Positions 16,990 through 26,518 of a stretch of 64,000 bases of DNA are shown here, piece by piece. The DNA comes from Bacteroidales bacterium. GTDB taxonomy: Bacteria; Bacteroidota; Bacteroidia; Bacteroidales; F082. Position 1 is the stretch's first letter. Every line of letters starts with the position of its first letter. The DNA is taken from contig JAFZXP010000009.1 in the NCBI GenBank assembly GCA_017616735.1, positions 1 to 64,000 on the forward strand, read 5' to 3'. Under the pieces are notes generated by a model that saw only the letters and a list, made by a program, of their open reading frames with translations, had not been told where the DNA came from and searched no databases. Made by a program: the position numbers and the translations under genes.

Positions 16990-19900
16990 TTAATTCACTT
17001 TTATTCTCATTCCGTTTGAATAAGCTCCGAATTCTGGTGCATACTGACATTGAATTTGCGAATATCCGGCGCTGAAATTGCCGTCTTTTGTCACGTACAA
17101 TTCATACGAAACCGTGTGTTTTCCTTTTGGAAGACACTCAAAGAAGTATTCCATCGAAACATCTGTGGTGCTTTGATAATACCAGAGTCCGTCGCTCCAA
17201 TGATATCTTGAAAGTTGCTCTGTCGGCTCGAAGCAGGCGCCGCGCAAATCTTTCAAGTACACAAACTCCATGTCCTGACTGTTCTCAAACGTGATTTCCA
17301 CTTTGACTTTATCGCCGACCTTAACGTTTTCAGGCACAACGATTTCACGTTTAACCTTCATCGCGTCGTTGTGCTTCTGCACCTTGTCAATCGGCACAAA
17401 ATATTGTCTGTACAAACCGCCCCAAACGGTGTGATTCGACTGGTTGTCAACAAAAACTTTAACGCTGTCATCATCAATAATCATTGATGCTTTGGCGGTT
17501 TCTTCCGTCCATTCCATTCCTCTGTTCATGATGGCGAAAATAGCTTCAACGGATTCTCGTTCATTTTCCCACATGTTGGTGCGTTTCTGACCCAAAATCC
17601 ATAACCTCATAGCATCAATTTCCTCTGTCTGTGGCTCAATCTCAATGAAAGCCTCCAAAATCCTCGCCTCGCTTTCTAGATTGATATTGCGCCAGTACAT
17701 TCCAAGTTCATTTTTAATGGCACGTTCACGTAACGATTTGATAATCAACAAAGCTTTCTCGTCGTAACTGTTTCTGTTGAGAATCAATGCGATATATGCC
17801 TGCTCTTCTTGGCTGTAGAGCTTCCAATCGTTATGTAACTTGTTGATATAAAATGTCTTAGCCTCGTTAAACTTCTCGCTGGTATTGTATGCAAAACAAC
17901 TCATCGCAAACAAATCTTTCATTGTCATGAAGTCGCAAATGGCATTGTCTTTTTGCTTCTGGGTGTCGAGTTTGTTAAATCTCATAACCACTTTATTTTC
18001 AAGAAAATGGAAAGCTTTTTCCGCCATTTCTGAGTTGTTGCCTAAACGACCCAGACCGCATAAAATATATTGTGTGATGTATTCACTCTCTGGTATGCCG
18101 TCAATCCACGACCAGCCTCCGTTGACGGTCTGTTTCTTGGCTAAAATATCGTATGCTGATGCTATATTTTTATCAATGGCTTCAGTGTCGAATAGTTTTG
18201 ACACATTTGCGCGTTGCTGAGCCTCATTCTTGGCATCCAAAACCCAAGGCGTTTCCTTTAATAATATAGCTTTCACTTCTTCATTTTTCTGCAGTTCCGA
18301 CAAGGTGTCAGCTTCGTGTTCGGCCAGCATTTCCTCGATATTTGGATTGCTTTTAATGATTTGTCGCGCCATCATATTGACAAAATACCTGTTGAAAGCT
18401 GTCATCGCGTATTTTTCATCTCCTTCAGCAATGTATGGCAATGCCTGAATCACATAAAACACCGGATTTGCTTTGAAATCCAACTTGATATCGTGATTTC
18501 TCTCGCCTTCGTTGCTGATGTTGAATTCGTATTCTTTCAATGTATTGGCATTGACGGTCAGAGCGTAAGTTTGCGTCAGGAACACATCGGTTGTCAATAC
18601 TGGCAGCAGATGCTGCTCGGCGTCGCTGAAACCATCAGTGATTGCTGAGAATCTGAAAGTCAATGGGTTAATATCTTTTTGCATTTCCACCTTCCAGCGC
18701 ACACTTTGACTGCGACCTGCCGGAATCTCACTAATATTGATATTTTGGTCGGATAAAATCAATTCTATAGGATTATTGTCTTTATCAAAAATCTCAAGTT
18801 TTGCAGTTGGTGAAAGCGCTTCATCCGACAAATTGATGACATTGGCGGCAATCCAAAGCGTGTCTTCATCGTAAACGAAACGTGGCATATCAGCCATAAT
18901 CATCAATGGCTGTTGTGTTACAACACTCGTCTCAAATTGTCCGACTTTCAAATCTTTGCTATATGCCAAAAGCTTTAAGTTCCAACGAGTTAGTGCATCG
19001 GGCATGGTAAAGGTAAAGCTCACATCGCCGTTTTTGTCGGTGCGTAAATCAGGATAGAAGAAGGCCGTCTCGTTGAAGTCTTTGCGAATCTTCGCTGGCT
19101 GTATTTCTTTTGGCGCATATGGTTTCTTGTCCAGCAGATGTATTACATCATGGGAATAGGCTCTACAAAAAACTTCCTCTTCAGTAATTTCCTCTTCCGC
19201 GAAATAATAAAGATTACTTCTGTCCGCAGCAGCTGCTTTTATACCATAATTATATCTGTTAGGAAGTAAATTTACTGCTGAAAATGTCATGTTTTCACTA
19301 TAATGGAAGAGCGCAATACGATAGTATTGATATTTCATTTGCGTGTCAAAACTACTGTCAGTATTTATAAAACTACCAATAGTTACTCCAGGTTTTTGAT
19401 AAACATCCCAATTGAGTAAACTGAATTTGTCGAGTGCAGCATCATACATGGTAGCCATCACTGGCACTTTGACAGGTTTTCCCTTGTAATTTTTTACTGT
19501 CACGCTCCAAGTATCCTGCTCGCCCGGAAGCATCTTGTTGCGCTCAGTATGCAAAACAATGTCCAAATCCAAATTATTGTAAGGAATAACCACATAATCA
19601 ATATGTCGCATTTCTGTATTGTATTTAACCATTGCGACCTGAAAATCGATGCGTCCGCGGTCTTCTTCACGGACTTTATAAGAGACCTTTACAACGTTGT
19701 TATTCAATAAGATACGTTCTTTTTTCAGAATCTTTATGCCGCTTTTTACAATCACCCAAGCCGATGCGTTTTTCTCAGATGAACCGACATAATAATTGAT
19801 AGTTTCGCCCGGTTGTGCCGATTCCTTGTCAATATTTGTCCAATACATCGTTTTGTAAGGCATTTTCTTCGATTTCATGTCGCAAACAATGTACTGTTCT

Positions 19901-22422
19901 GAAAACACCGAGAGTGTGTCATCAATGGAGCGAAGCTCGACAACATATTTCCCGACAGCTAAATTAGCATTGTCATGAAATAGTTTTGCTTTACCATTTA
20001 CATCTATAACATCTTGATATACAATCTCTGTTGAAATATTTTCTTTTGCATAATAATCAAATTTAGGGAAATATGCTTTTAAGAACTGGTCGCTCAAAAG
20101 CTGTCGGTCGAAGGTGCCCAAATCTCGTGGATATTTGTCTATATCGTTGATTTTGAATATTTTGCATTCGACTTGTGTGCTTGCTGGCTTCCCATTGATG
20201 TTTGCTGTCGTGACATATATTTTATCAAGGTCTTTCACAACTACAACAGTGTTGCTTTCAATTTGGATGTTATATTTATTATATGTGGCGGAAATGCTGA
20301 ATTTTCCACTCTGTGTCTCGCCTTGCTTGTTGGTTGCTGTAACACTGATCTCGTAAGTGTATTTTGGCATATTGATAGCTTCAAAATCATCGTCTGGTAA
20401 CAATTGAAAGTTGATGTTAAAAGTGCCGTCGTTTGAAGCGATGCTCTCACCAGAGGAAATTATCTCATCGGAGACATGATAAGGTGGTTTCCAGTAACAA
20501 AATCTATAAGGGAACGATGTCTTTCTTGCGACAGAATAAGTATATGTGACGTTGTCGAGTCCGAATCCCGAAAGTGCTGCAACTTTGCCTGAAATGCTGA
20601 TGCTGTCGCCGATTTTGTACTCATTTTCTGGTGTGTCAAAGGTCACTTCGAAGGTTGGACGCTTGTATTCCTCAACCTCTATAAATTCCTGACCATGTTC
20701 ATCTTTAATCTTGTAATAGCCGTTAAGTCTGTCGGTAGGAATGGTGAAACTGCCATGTGCAGCACCAAATTCATTGGTTGTAAGTTTCAGTGAATCAATG
20801 ATTTGGTAATTTGGATCAGAAAAATATACTACTGTATGGTAATCGGGGATTACTTCCTTGGATTGCGAGTCGCCGCGATAAATGATGTAGTTGAATTGCA
20901 CTGTTTGTCCTGGACGGTAAATGGCACGGTCAGTGAAAATCTCGCTTTTAATTTCTAAGTTGTCTTTTTTGTTGCTTTTATAATAATGAAACATCTTGCT
21001 TGAAAGCAGAGTGTCATTTTTGTCATATAAATCTATAAAATACGAGTTTTTTCTGGTTATTGGCGCTGTAAGGAAGCCGTTTCTGTCACATTTAACATCG
21101 GCAACAGTTCTGCGTCCCCATGACTTGGTGTCGTAAGAATAAGCGTTCTCGGTGAAATGTGCCGTGACGAAGCTCATTGGCAATCCTGTTTCGCGATTTA
21201 CCACGTAAATATTGAGGTTTTCGTCGGTTTCCAAATTAAACATCGCCAGATTGCTGACCTGGAAGGGCATGAAAATCAGGTCTGTCAGATTATCAAAACT
21301 GTCGTTGTTTGAGAAAACGAGATAATAAACGCCACATTGCAAGGCTGGCAAGGCGATAAGCGACGAATGTTCCTTATAGTCAGTTTCTGCTGGTATTTCA
21401 AGAGTTCTTTCAACTATAGGTCTCTTTGAAAAAAGCAGAGGGAACAACTCTTCTGGTTGGTAAAGACTAGATAACTTGAGAAACTCCGCCGTCGAAACCT
21501 TGAAAATCTTATATGATGGATTAGTTGTGTTGCGATATTTTAATCCAACAGCTATGGTCTGCCCCGGAACATAAACGTTATTCATTTTAACATCAATGGT
21601 TTTTTGTTGCAGACTTTTGTTGAATTCAACGCATTGCAGATAAAGTGGATGGTTTTCGTCGAGCATATCCATTGTTTCGTCACAAAGCTGCTTGGCTCTC
21701 ACAAATTCATTCAAATAAGTGAGATACTCGATTTGAATTATGTGAATCTTCGCAATCAATTCATTATCATTGCATTCCAATGCTAGTTGCGTGAAATCGT
21801 CGAAGTTTTTGTCACTGATTGGAGCGAGTTGGTTTATCTTATTATTATAATAGGCCTTGACGAAATTGTTTTCGAGGTCGAATTTCAAAAGCTTTTCATA
21901 AATCTCTTGTTTGTTGGTATTCCAAAAGTATTCGTTTATTAGACAATGCATTACGTAGTCGTAGAGCGTTGGCTCGAGCTCGATGTCGAATGCAAAATCA
22001 TCATTGTTTTTGAAAAGTTCCTCATAATCTTTCATCAAAACCGTCTTGATGAATTCGTCGTCCTGATAAACGATGATATCGTCAAATTTGTAGCTATACT
22101 TGGCGATTTCGACTTTTATGATGACCTGCGACGCCTTGGAAAGCTTTGGAAGATACGATTTGCATAATCCAGGAATAGTGTCTTGAGGTTCTTCAGCGGT
22201 CATGGCGAGAATCTCGCTTCTTTTGAGAATGGTCTTAAGCTGTTGCACCTCGTTTTTTTCTTTCAGTGCCTTCTTTTCTAGCTTGTCAAGCACTATACCG
22301 GCCGATTCCGGAAGGAGATTTTCAATATTTTCATTGTATTCGTTCCAAAGTTTGTCATAGCTTTGAGCATTGACACTCAATGATATAGCGAGAGCTATTA
22401 TGAAAACAAAAATTTTTTTCAT
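16990..22422 (-). CDS. Alpha-2-macroglobulin family protein, thioester motif lost
   Basis: A 1810-residue exported protein with signal peptide MKKIFVFIIALAISLSVNAQ. The first 280 residues are helical. MG-type beta domains follow, including FTDRAIYRPGQTVQFNY (about residues 495-510, the MG2 hallmark). The A2M domain reads DKNGDVSFTFTMPDALTRWNLK (about 1125), and the helical thioester-like domain follows. Where thioester-bearing relatives carry a CxEQ motif, this protein reads PYIAEGDEKYAMTAFNRYF (about 1330-1345), so no thioester can form. Bacterial A2Ms are thought to trap proteases in the periplasm, often beside penicillin-binding protein 1C; that partner is not seen here. It is 39 bp downstream of tdk and may share its transcript. 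Confidence 0.88.
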   Translation of the reverse strand: MKKIFVFIIALAISLSVNAQSYDKLWNEYNENIENLLPESAGIVLDKLEKKALKEKNEVQQLKTILKRSEILAMTAEEPQDTIPGLCKSYLPKLSKASQVIIKVEIAKYSYKFDDIIVYQDDEFIKTVLMKDYEELFKNNDDFAFDIELEPTLYDYVMHCLINEYFWNTNKQEIYEKLLKFDLENNFVKAYYNNKINQLAPISDKNFDDFTQLALECNDNELIAKIHIIQIEYLTYLNEFVRAKQLCDETMDMLDENHPLYLQCVEFNKSLQQKTIDVKMNNVYVPGQTIAVGLKYRNTTNPSYKIFKVSTAEFLKLSSLYQPEELFPLLFSKRPIVERTLEIPAETDYKEHSSLIALPALQCGVYYLVFSNNDSFDNLTDLIFMPFQVSNLAMFNLETDENLNIYVVNRETGLPMSFVTAHFTENAYSYDTKSWGRRTVADVKCDRNGFLTAPITRKNSYFIDLYDKNDTLLSSKMFHYYKSNKKDNLEIKSEIFTDRAIYRPGQTVQFNYIIYRGDSQSKEVIPDYHTVVYFSDPNYQIIDSLKLTTNEFGAAHGSFTIPTDRLNGYYKIKDEHGQEFIEVEEYKRPTFEVTFDTPENEYKIGDSISISGKVAALSGFGLDNVTYTYSVARKTSFPYRFCYWKPPYHVSDEIISSGESIASNDGTFNINFQLLPDDDFEAINMPKYTYEISVTATNKQGETQSGKFSISATYNKYNIQIESNTVVVVKDLDKIYVTTANINGKPASTQVECKIFKINDIDKYPRDLGTFDRQLLSDQFLKAYFPKFDYYAKENISTEIVYQDVIDVNGKAKLFHDNANLAVGKYVVELRSIDDTLSVFSEQYIVCDMKSKKMPYKTMYWTNIDKESAQPGETINYYVGSSEKNASAWVIVKSGIKILKKERILLNNNVVKVSYKVREEDRGRIDFQVAMVKYNTEMRHIDYVVIPYNNLDLDIVLHTERNKMLPGEQDTWSVTVKNYKGKPVKVPVMATMYDAALDKFSLLNWDVYQKPGVTIGSFINTDSSFDTQMKYQYYRIALFHYSENMTFSAVNLLPNRYNYGIKAAAADRSNLYYFAEEEITEEEVFCRAYSHDVIHLLDKKPYAPKEIQPAKIRKDFNETAFFYPDLRTDKNGDVSFTFTMPDALTRWNLKLLAYSKDLKVGQFETSVVTQQPLMIMADMPRFVYDEDTLWIAANVINLSDEALSPTAKLEIFDKDNNPIELILSDQNINISEIPAGRSQSVRWKVEMQKDINPLTFRFSAITDGFSDAEQHLLPVLTTDVFLTQTYALTVNANTLKEYEFNISNEGERNHDIKLDFKANPVFYVIQALPYIAEGDEKYAMTAFNRYFVNMMARQIIKSNPNIEEMLAEHEADTLSELQKNEEVKAILLKETPWVLDAKNEAQQRANVSKLFDTEAIDKNIASAYDILAKKQTVNGGWSWIDGIPESEYITQYILCGLGRLGNNSEMAEKAFHFLENKVVMRFNKLDTQKQKDNAICDFMTMKDLFAMSCFAYNTSEKFNEAKTFYINKLHNDWKLYSQEEQAYIALILNRNSYDEKALLIIKSLRERAIKNELGMYWRNINLESEARILEAFIEIEPQTEEIDAMRLWILGQKRTNMWENERESVEAIFAIMNRGMEWTEETAKASMIIDDDSVKVFVDNQSNHTVWGGLYRQYFVPIDKVQKHNDAMKVKREIVVPENVKVGDKVKVEITFENSQDMEFVYLKDLRGACFEPTEQLSRYHWSDGLWYYQSTTDVSMEYFFECLPKGKHTVSYELYVTKDGNFSAGYSQIQCQYAPEFGAYSNGMRIKVN

Positions 22423-22461
22423 AGCGATAAGATTTATATAAAAAACGCAAAAAACGCGGAT

Positions 22462-23052
22462 TTATTTTTCTTTTGACTTTTCAGCCATGGCTTTGTTGTA
22501 GCACTCGCGGCAGAGAGGCTCGTAGCTCTCGGTTTCGCCCAGCACAACAAGTTTGTCGCCGGCTATGGTTCGATGCGAAAACTGTGCGAGGCTTCCGCAG
22601 CGCATGCAGATGGCATGCACCTTGGTGACATCTTCGGCAATTGCCATGAGCTGCGGCATCGGGCCGAAAGGCTTGCCCATGAAATCCATGTCCAAACCTG
22701 CCACGACAACTCTAATGCCTTGATTGGCAAGCTGTTGGCAGACATCAACGAGTTCGTTTCCGAAAAACTGAGCCTCGTCGATGCCTATAACATCGCATTC
22801 GTTGGAGTAGAACAGAATCTGCTGCGCGTTCTCAACAGGAATTGAGTGCAAAGCATTTGCGTTGTGCGATACCACGTCCTCTTCGGAATATCTTGTGTCA
22901 ATGCCCGGCTTGAAAATCTCAACACGGAGCTTGGCGATACGGGCGCGGTTAAGACGGCGAATCAACTCTTCGGTTTTGCCCGAAAACATTGAGCCGCAGA
23001 CCACTTCAATCCAACCTTGGGTCCTGTTGTGAGAATCTTTTTCGAGAAACAT
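22462..23052 (-). CDS. tdk: Thymidine kinase
   Basis: Salvage phosphorylation of thymidine to dTMP. A 196-residue type II (tetrameric) enzyme from [14 protein letters not shown]. The Walker A motif is [22 protein letters not shown] carries the catalytic Glu, and four cysteines (CMRCG and CRECY) form the zinc site. ATGs upstream of 23052 would run across the divergent promoter region and were rejected. The -7 box TATTTTTG is at 23098-23091. Confidence 0.95.
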   Translation of the reverse strand: MFLEKDSHNRTQGWIEVVCGSMFSGKTEELIRRLNRARIAKLRVEIFKPGIDTRYSEEDVVSHNANALHSIPVENAQQILFYSNECDVIGIDEAQFFGNELVDVCQQLANQGIRVVVAGLDMDFMGKPFGPMPQLMAIAEDVTKVHAICMRCGSLAQFSHRTIAGDKLVVLGETESYEPLCRECYNKAMAEKSKEK

Positions 23053-23075
23053 GGCTGTCGTATTTAATTTTTTTA

Positions 23076-23098
23076 TACTTTTGTTGATTGCAAAAATA
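23076..23098. promoter_or_regulatory. Divergent overlapping promoters of tdk and the acidic protein gene
   Basis: TACTTTTG at 23076-23083 (plus) and TATTTTTG at 23098-23091 (minus) both match TAnnTTTG. They lie 7 bp apart, so RNA polymerase binding to one should interfere with the other. Confidence 0.65.
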
Positions 23099-23110
23099 AG
23101 GATTTTTATC

Positions 23111-23800
23111 ATGGATACACAAAAAAAAGATGAAAAAAATATCGTCCTCGAGATGAAAAGGCTGCTCGGCCGCATGATGGTTCAGGTTGATTACATGTAC
23201 CGTAACGACCGTGAAATGAGCCGTCTGGATCTGGACATCATGATGGAACGCACTCGCGATTTCTACGACCTGCTATGCGATTATCAGTCGGAAAATCTTG
23301 AGATTGAGCCTACAGATGAAGATGCGGTCAACACCGAGATTAACGAAGGAGGCGAGTTGATAAACCGCGACGTGGAGCTGGAGATAGAAACCCCTGAAGA
23401 GGCTGAGCAAGAGGCTACTGAAGAGATAAAACACGAGTTGCCGGTGGAGGAGAATGACGACGAGGAAGACTTGGACGAGGAAGACGATTGGGAAGATGAA
23501 GATGACGAGGTTTTCCATGTTGAAGAGCCCGAAGACAACAGCTTGGCAGCAAGACTCAAGAGAACACCTGTCGAAGACATCAGAGAGGCTTTGGGAATAA
23601 ATGACAAGATGATGATTATCAACGAGTTGTTTGGCGGTTCGTTTGAGCGCTACAACAAGTCGATAGAGGCTTTGAACGACTTCCCGACACTCTCGGGCGC
23701 CAAAGTTTATATGAATGAGTTGCAGATTGAGCTTCAGTGGGATACCGAATCGGAAGCATATCAAATGCTCAACGACCTCGTAGAGAGAAGGTTTCTGTAG
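23111..23800 (+). CDS. Conserved acidic protein of unknown function
   Basis: 229 residues from [17 protein letters not shown]; the start at 23111 follows the -7 box by 27 bp, and an earlier ATG overlaps tdk. The N-terminal third is helical. The middle (about 80-155) is an extremely acidic linker, with runs such as [20 protein letters not shown]. The C-terminal 70 residues form a compact domain ([28 protein letters not shown]...). I recognise this layout as a common Bacteroidetes hypothetical protein. A long opposite-strand frame here is a codon-bias artefact of the acidic stretch. Cytoplasmic; function unknown. Confidence 0.8.
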   Translation: MDTQKKDEKNIVLEMKRLLGRMMVQVDYMYRNDREMSRLDLDIMMERTRDFYDLLCDYQSENLEIEPTDEDAVNTEINEGGELINRDVELEIETPEEAEQEATEEIKHELPVEENDDEEDLDEEDDWEDEDDEVFHVEEPEDNSLAARLKRTPVEDIREALGINDKMMIINELFGGSFERYNKSIEALNDFPTLSGAKVYMNELQIELQWDTESEAYQMLNDLVERRFL

Positions 23801-23827
23801 TTGAGAGTTGACAGTTGAGAGTTGACA
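23800..23827. repeat. Heptamer array starting at the stop codon of the acidic protein gene
   Basis: GTTGAGA, GTTGACA, GTTGAGA, GTTGACA. The first G is the last base of the TAG stop. Confidence 0.85.
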
Positions 23828-23856
23828 GTTAAATTCAATAATCAATAAACATTTAA

Positions 23857-24528
23857 ATGAAATTATACTTGGTCCCTACACCAATTGGCAACCTTGAGGA
23901 TATCACCTTGAGGGCGTTGCGTGTGTTGCGCGAGGAGGTTGATGTGATTTTGGCCGAAGACACCCGTACAAGCGGCAACTTATTGAAACACTATGAGATA
24001 AGCAAGCCGATGCAGGCTTTTCACTTGAACAACGAGCATGTGGTGGTGGAGCGTATTGCCGAGCGTATAGCCGGCGGCGAGCGCATGGCTCTGGTGACCG
24101 ATGCCGGCACTCCGGCCATCTCCGACCCAGGTTTCATGCTTGTGCGTGAATGCATCCGCCGTGGCGTGGAGGTGGAGTGTCTGCCGGGAGCGACGGCCTT
24201 CGTGCCCGCCCTCGTAAACTCGGGGCTCGCCGCCGACCATTTCATTTTCGAAGGCTTCCTGCCACATAAAAAAGGCCGTCAGACCAAAATCAATCAAATC
24301 GTTGATAATGAATACACTACCATACTTTACGAATCGCCTTTCCGTCTGGTGAAGACGTTGGAACAGTTGGCCGAGGCCGCCGGCCCAGAGCGTGAGGTGT
24401 CGGTAGCCCGTGAGCTGACTAAGATTCATGAGGAAAACGTGCGCGGAACACTGGCCGAAGTCATCCAATATTTTTCCGAAAAAGAAGTGAAAGGCGAAAT
24501 CGTAATCGTACTCGCCGGCAAATCCTAA
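23857..24528 (+). CDS. rsmI: 16S rRNA (cytidine1402-2'-O)-methyltransferase
   Basis: SAM-dependent 2'-O methylation of C1402 in the ribosomal decoding centre. 223 residues of the tetrapyrrole-methylase fold. It opens YLVPTPIGNLEDITLRALRVL, followed by LAEDTRTSGNLL, ALVTDAGTPAISDPG and CLPGATAFVPALVNSGL. The C-terminal extension of E. coli RsmI is shorter here. It is on the plus strand, 56 bp after the acidic gene, and 34 bp before the Omp85-like gene. Confidence 0.94.
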   Translation: MKLYLVPTPIGNLEDITLRALRVLREEVDVILAEDTRTSGNLLKHYEISKPMQAFHLNNEHVVVERIAERIAGGERMALVTDAGTPAISDPGFMLVRECIRRGVEVECLPGATAFVPALVNSGLAADHFIFEGFLPHKKGRQTKINQIVDNEYTTILYESPFRLVKTLEQLAEAAGPEREVSVARELTKIHEENVRGTLAEVIQYFSEKEVKGEIVIVLAGKS

Positions 24529-24562
24529 AATTTTAAATCTTTGAATTTTTAAATCCCGAATC

Positions 24563-25915
24563 ATGAAACGAGCATTTCTTACAATCCTGATATTTTTTGC
24601 GGGCTTCGGTTTGATGGCGCAGAACGAGATTATCAAGCAGGGCTGGAACATAGGGCCACTGCCTGTGGTGGGCTACAACAGCGACTTGGGCTTCCAGTAT
24701 GGAGCTTGCGTCGACATCTTCAACTACGGCAACGGGTCAAATTATCCGGGCTACGACTTCAAAATCAATTTCGAAGTGTCGACTTATACAAAAGGTTCGA
24801 GCATTTTCCGCTCTTATTCCTACTGGAACAACATCATACCTCAAGGCAAGCTTTTCGTCGATTTGGGCTATTTCATCGACCGCAAGTTCGATTTCTACGG
24901 ATTCAACGGACAGGCAGCGCCATATTTGAAGGATATGGCAATTATCAAAGGCGACGGCAATGTGCTTAACCTTGACAATACCGGCGATGTGGCGTCGGGC
25001 CTTTACGCCCTTAACCGCGGACAGTTTCGCGCCATAGTGAGCATGCAACGCAAGATCGGAAGCACCCGAAATCTGTACTACGGATTGGGTCTGGCTTATT
25101 ATAACTACGATTACAAACGCCTGGATATTGGCAAGTACGACGATCAGATGACTCTGTATGAGTTGTATTGCTCAAGTGGCTTGATACGCGACAACGAGAA
25201 AGGCGGCGGCAACGTAACCCAATTCAAAGCAGGCCTTATCTACGACTCGAAAAATTTTGAGAATGACCCGACACGCGGCATATACTTCGAGGCTACTTTG
25301 TCGGCGGCGCCAGATATGATTGACGCTAAAGGCTATGGACATCTGACATTCACCGGGGTGTTCCATCATTACGTGCCGCTGATTGGCGACGAGTTGACAT
25401 TCTGCTATCGTCTTGGAGCGCAAAATGTGCTTGCCGGCGACATTCCGTTTTATGCCATGTTGAATACCAACTTGTTGTTTTTTAAGAAGATATATACCGA
25501 ATCGTTTGGCGGCTCAACTACCGGACGAGGCATTAACCGCAACAGCGTGATAGGCAAGGGCGTGGCTTGGCTTAACGTGGAATTGCGTTGGCGCTTGACC
25601 AACTTCAAGTTTATCAACCAAAACTGGTGCGTGGCGCTCAATCCGCTGTTTGATGCCGGCATGGTGACTCAGAGTTACCGACTCGACGAGCAAAAAGAAG
25701 CAATGGAGGCGCTTGAGTCGATTTACAGTTTCAGCTCAACCGATACCGACCTGGTTTACAGCGGCAGCGACGAAACAATCCACACCTCGGCAGGATGTGG
25801 CCTTAAGCTTATCATGAATAAGAATTTCGTGGTGTCGGCTGAATTGGCAAAGGCACTCAGCAAGCACGACGGTGACGGGATGAAGGCGTATATTGGTTTT
25901 AATTATATTTTTTAG
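24563..25915 (+). CDS. BamA/Omp85-like surface antigen barrel protein
   Basis: A 450-residue outer-membrane protein with signal peptide MKRAFLTILIFFAGFGLMAQ. The mature part shows alternating aromatic beta strands throughout. Near the C-terminus is the Omp85-type pattern GRGINRNSVIGKGVAWLNVELRWR (about residues 322-345), and it ends in FNYIF, a classic barrel terminal strand. There are no POTRA repeats. It belongs to the short BamA/TamA-like group common in Bacteroidetes, and its substrate is unknown. It may be co-transcribed with rsmI. Convergent with the FMN-binding gene, separated by 3 bp. Confidence 0.82.
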   Translation: MKRAFLTILIFFAGFGLMAQNEIIKQGWNIGPLPVVGYNSDLGFQYGACVDIFNYGNGSNYPGYDFKINFEVSTYTKGSSIFRSYSYWNNIIPQGKLFVDLGYFIDRKFDFYGFNGQAAPYLKDMAIIKGDGNVLNLDNTGDVASGLYALNRGQFRAIVSMQRKIGSTRNLYYGLGLAYYNYDYKRLDIGKYDDQMTLYELYCSSGLIRDNEKGGGNVTQFKAGLIYDSKNFENDPTRGIYFEATLSAAPDMIDAKGYGHLTFTGVFHHYVPLIGDELTFCYRLGAQNVLAGDIPFYAMLNTNLLFFKKIYTESFGGSTTGRGINRNSVIGKGVAWLNVELRWRLTNFKFINQNWCVALNPLFDAGMVTQSYRLDEQKEAMEALESIYSFSSTDTDLVYSGSDETIHTSAGCGLKLIMNKNFVVSAELAKALSKHDGDGMKAYIGFNYIF

Positions 25916-25918
25916 CTG

Positions 25919-26419
25919 TTAGCGCGATTGGCTCTTCTTCCCGCAGACGCTTAGGATACAAAGCACTACGGTGCAGCCGATGATTCCCAGTAGCTGCCAG
26001 CTCCACGGACTTGGGTTGACGGCTTTGTCGTAGATGGCCATGCGGCGCTTGACCGATTCGATTATGGCATTGGAGCTAAAAGTAGCGCCGCTTACCGCGT
26101 CGATTTCAATCTTGGAAGCCTCGCGTGGTGTCAGGCCGTAAAAGCGCTCAACCAAACCCGATTCGACCACCGTTCTTAAAAAACGAGGCGTCTCGTCGTT
26201 TTCGAGAATGCTAATCTGGGCGATTTTTCCATCTACAATGTTGATTTCCATCGGGATAGGGCCATGATAACCTATTATGTCGCTGCAATGTTCAGCGGTG
26301 TAGAGTGTGGCTTCGGAAGGGGCTGTTGTGTCGTTTCCGAAACGGTCAATGGCAAACATCACCGCGAAAAACCCTAAAGCGGCCACAAAAATGTAGTTTA
26401 AAATTCTGATAGTCTTCAT
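25919..26419 (-). CDS. Membrane-anchored FMN-binding domain protein
   Basis: 166 residues. One N-terminal membrane helix (IRILNYIFVAALGFFAVMFAI), an extracytoplasmic FMN_bind domain (RnfG/NqrC/NosR type), and a C-terminal helix (WQLLGIIGCTVVLCILSVC). The motif DAVSGATFSSNAI (about residues 105-117) matches the flavin-attachment motif SGAT, where the threonine carries FMN by a phosphoester bond. I use the ATG at 26419; the earlier one lies within the -7 box TAACTTTG. Probably a single-gene redox protein; its partner is not in the window. Confidence 0.85.
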   Translation of the reverse strand: MKTIRILNYIFVAALGFFAVMFAIDRFGNDTTAPSEATLYTAEHCSDIIGYHGPIPMEINIVDGKIAQISILENDETPRFLRTVVESGLVERFYGLTPREASKIEIDAVSGATFSSNAIIESVKRRMAIYDKAVNPSPWSWQLLGIIGCTVVLCILSVCGKKSQSR

Positions 26420-26452
26420 TTTAAAATCTTTAAAAGTTGATAAAATCAGCCG

Positions 26453-26499
26453 CAAAGTTATAAAAAATTAGCTTTACATGAAAATTAATTGTAATTTTG
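26453..26499. promoter_or_regulatory. Divergent promoters of the FMN-binding and acyltransferase genes
   Basis: Minus-strand TAACTTTG at 26460-26453 serves the FMN-binding gene. Plus-strand TAATTTTG at 26492-26499 lies 20 bp before the acyltransferase ATG. Both match TAnnTTTG. Confidence 0.65.
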
Positions 26500-26518
26500 C
26501 CAACTTAAACGATACGGT

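Noticed and set aside
23053..23175. Extended N-terminus of tdk
   Set aside because: It would cross the divergent promoters and overlap the start of the opposite gene; the type II thymidine kinase N-terminus is at 23052.
23273..23845. Long opposite-strand reading frame across the acidic protein gene
   Set aside because: The plus-strand frame has a promoter, a conserved C-terminal domain and neighbours in the same direction; the antisense frame is a by-product of GAA/GAG/GAT-rich codons and reads into a repeat array.
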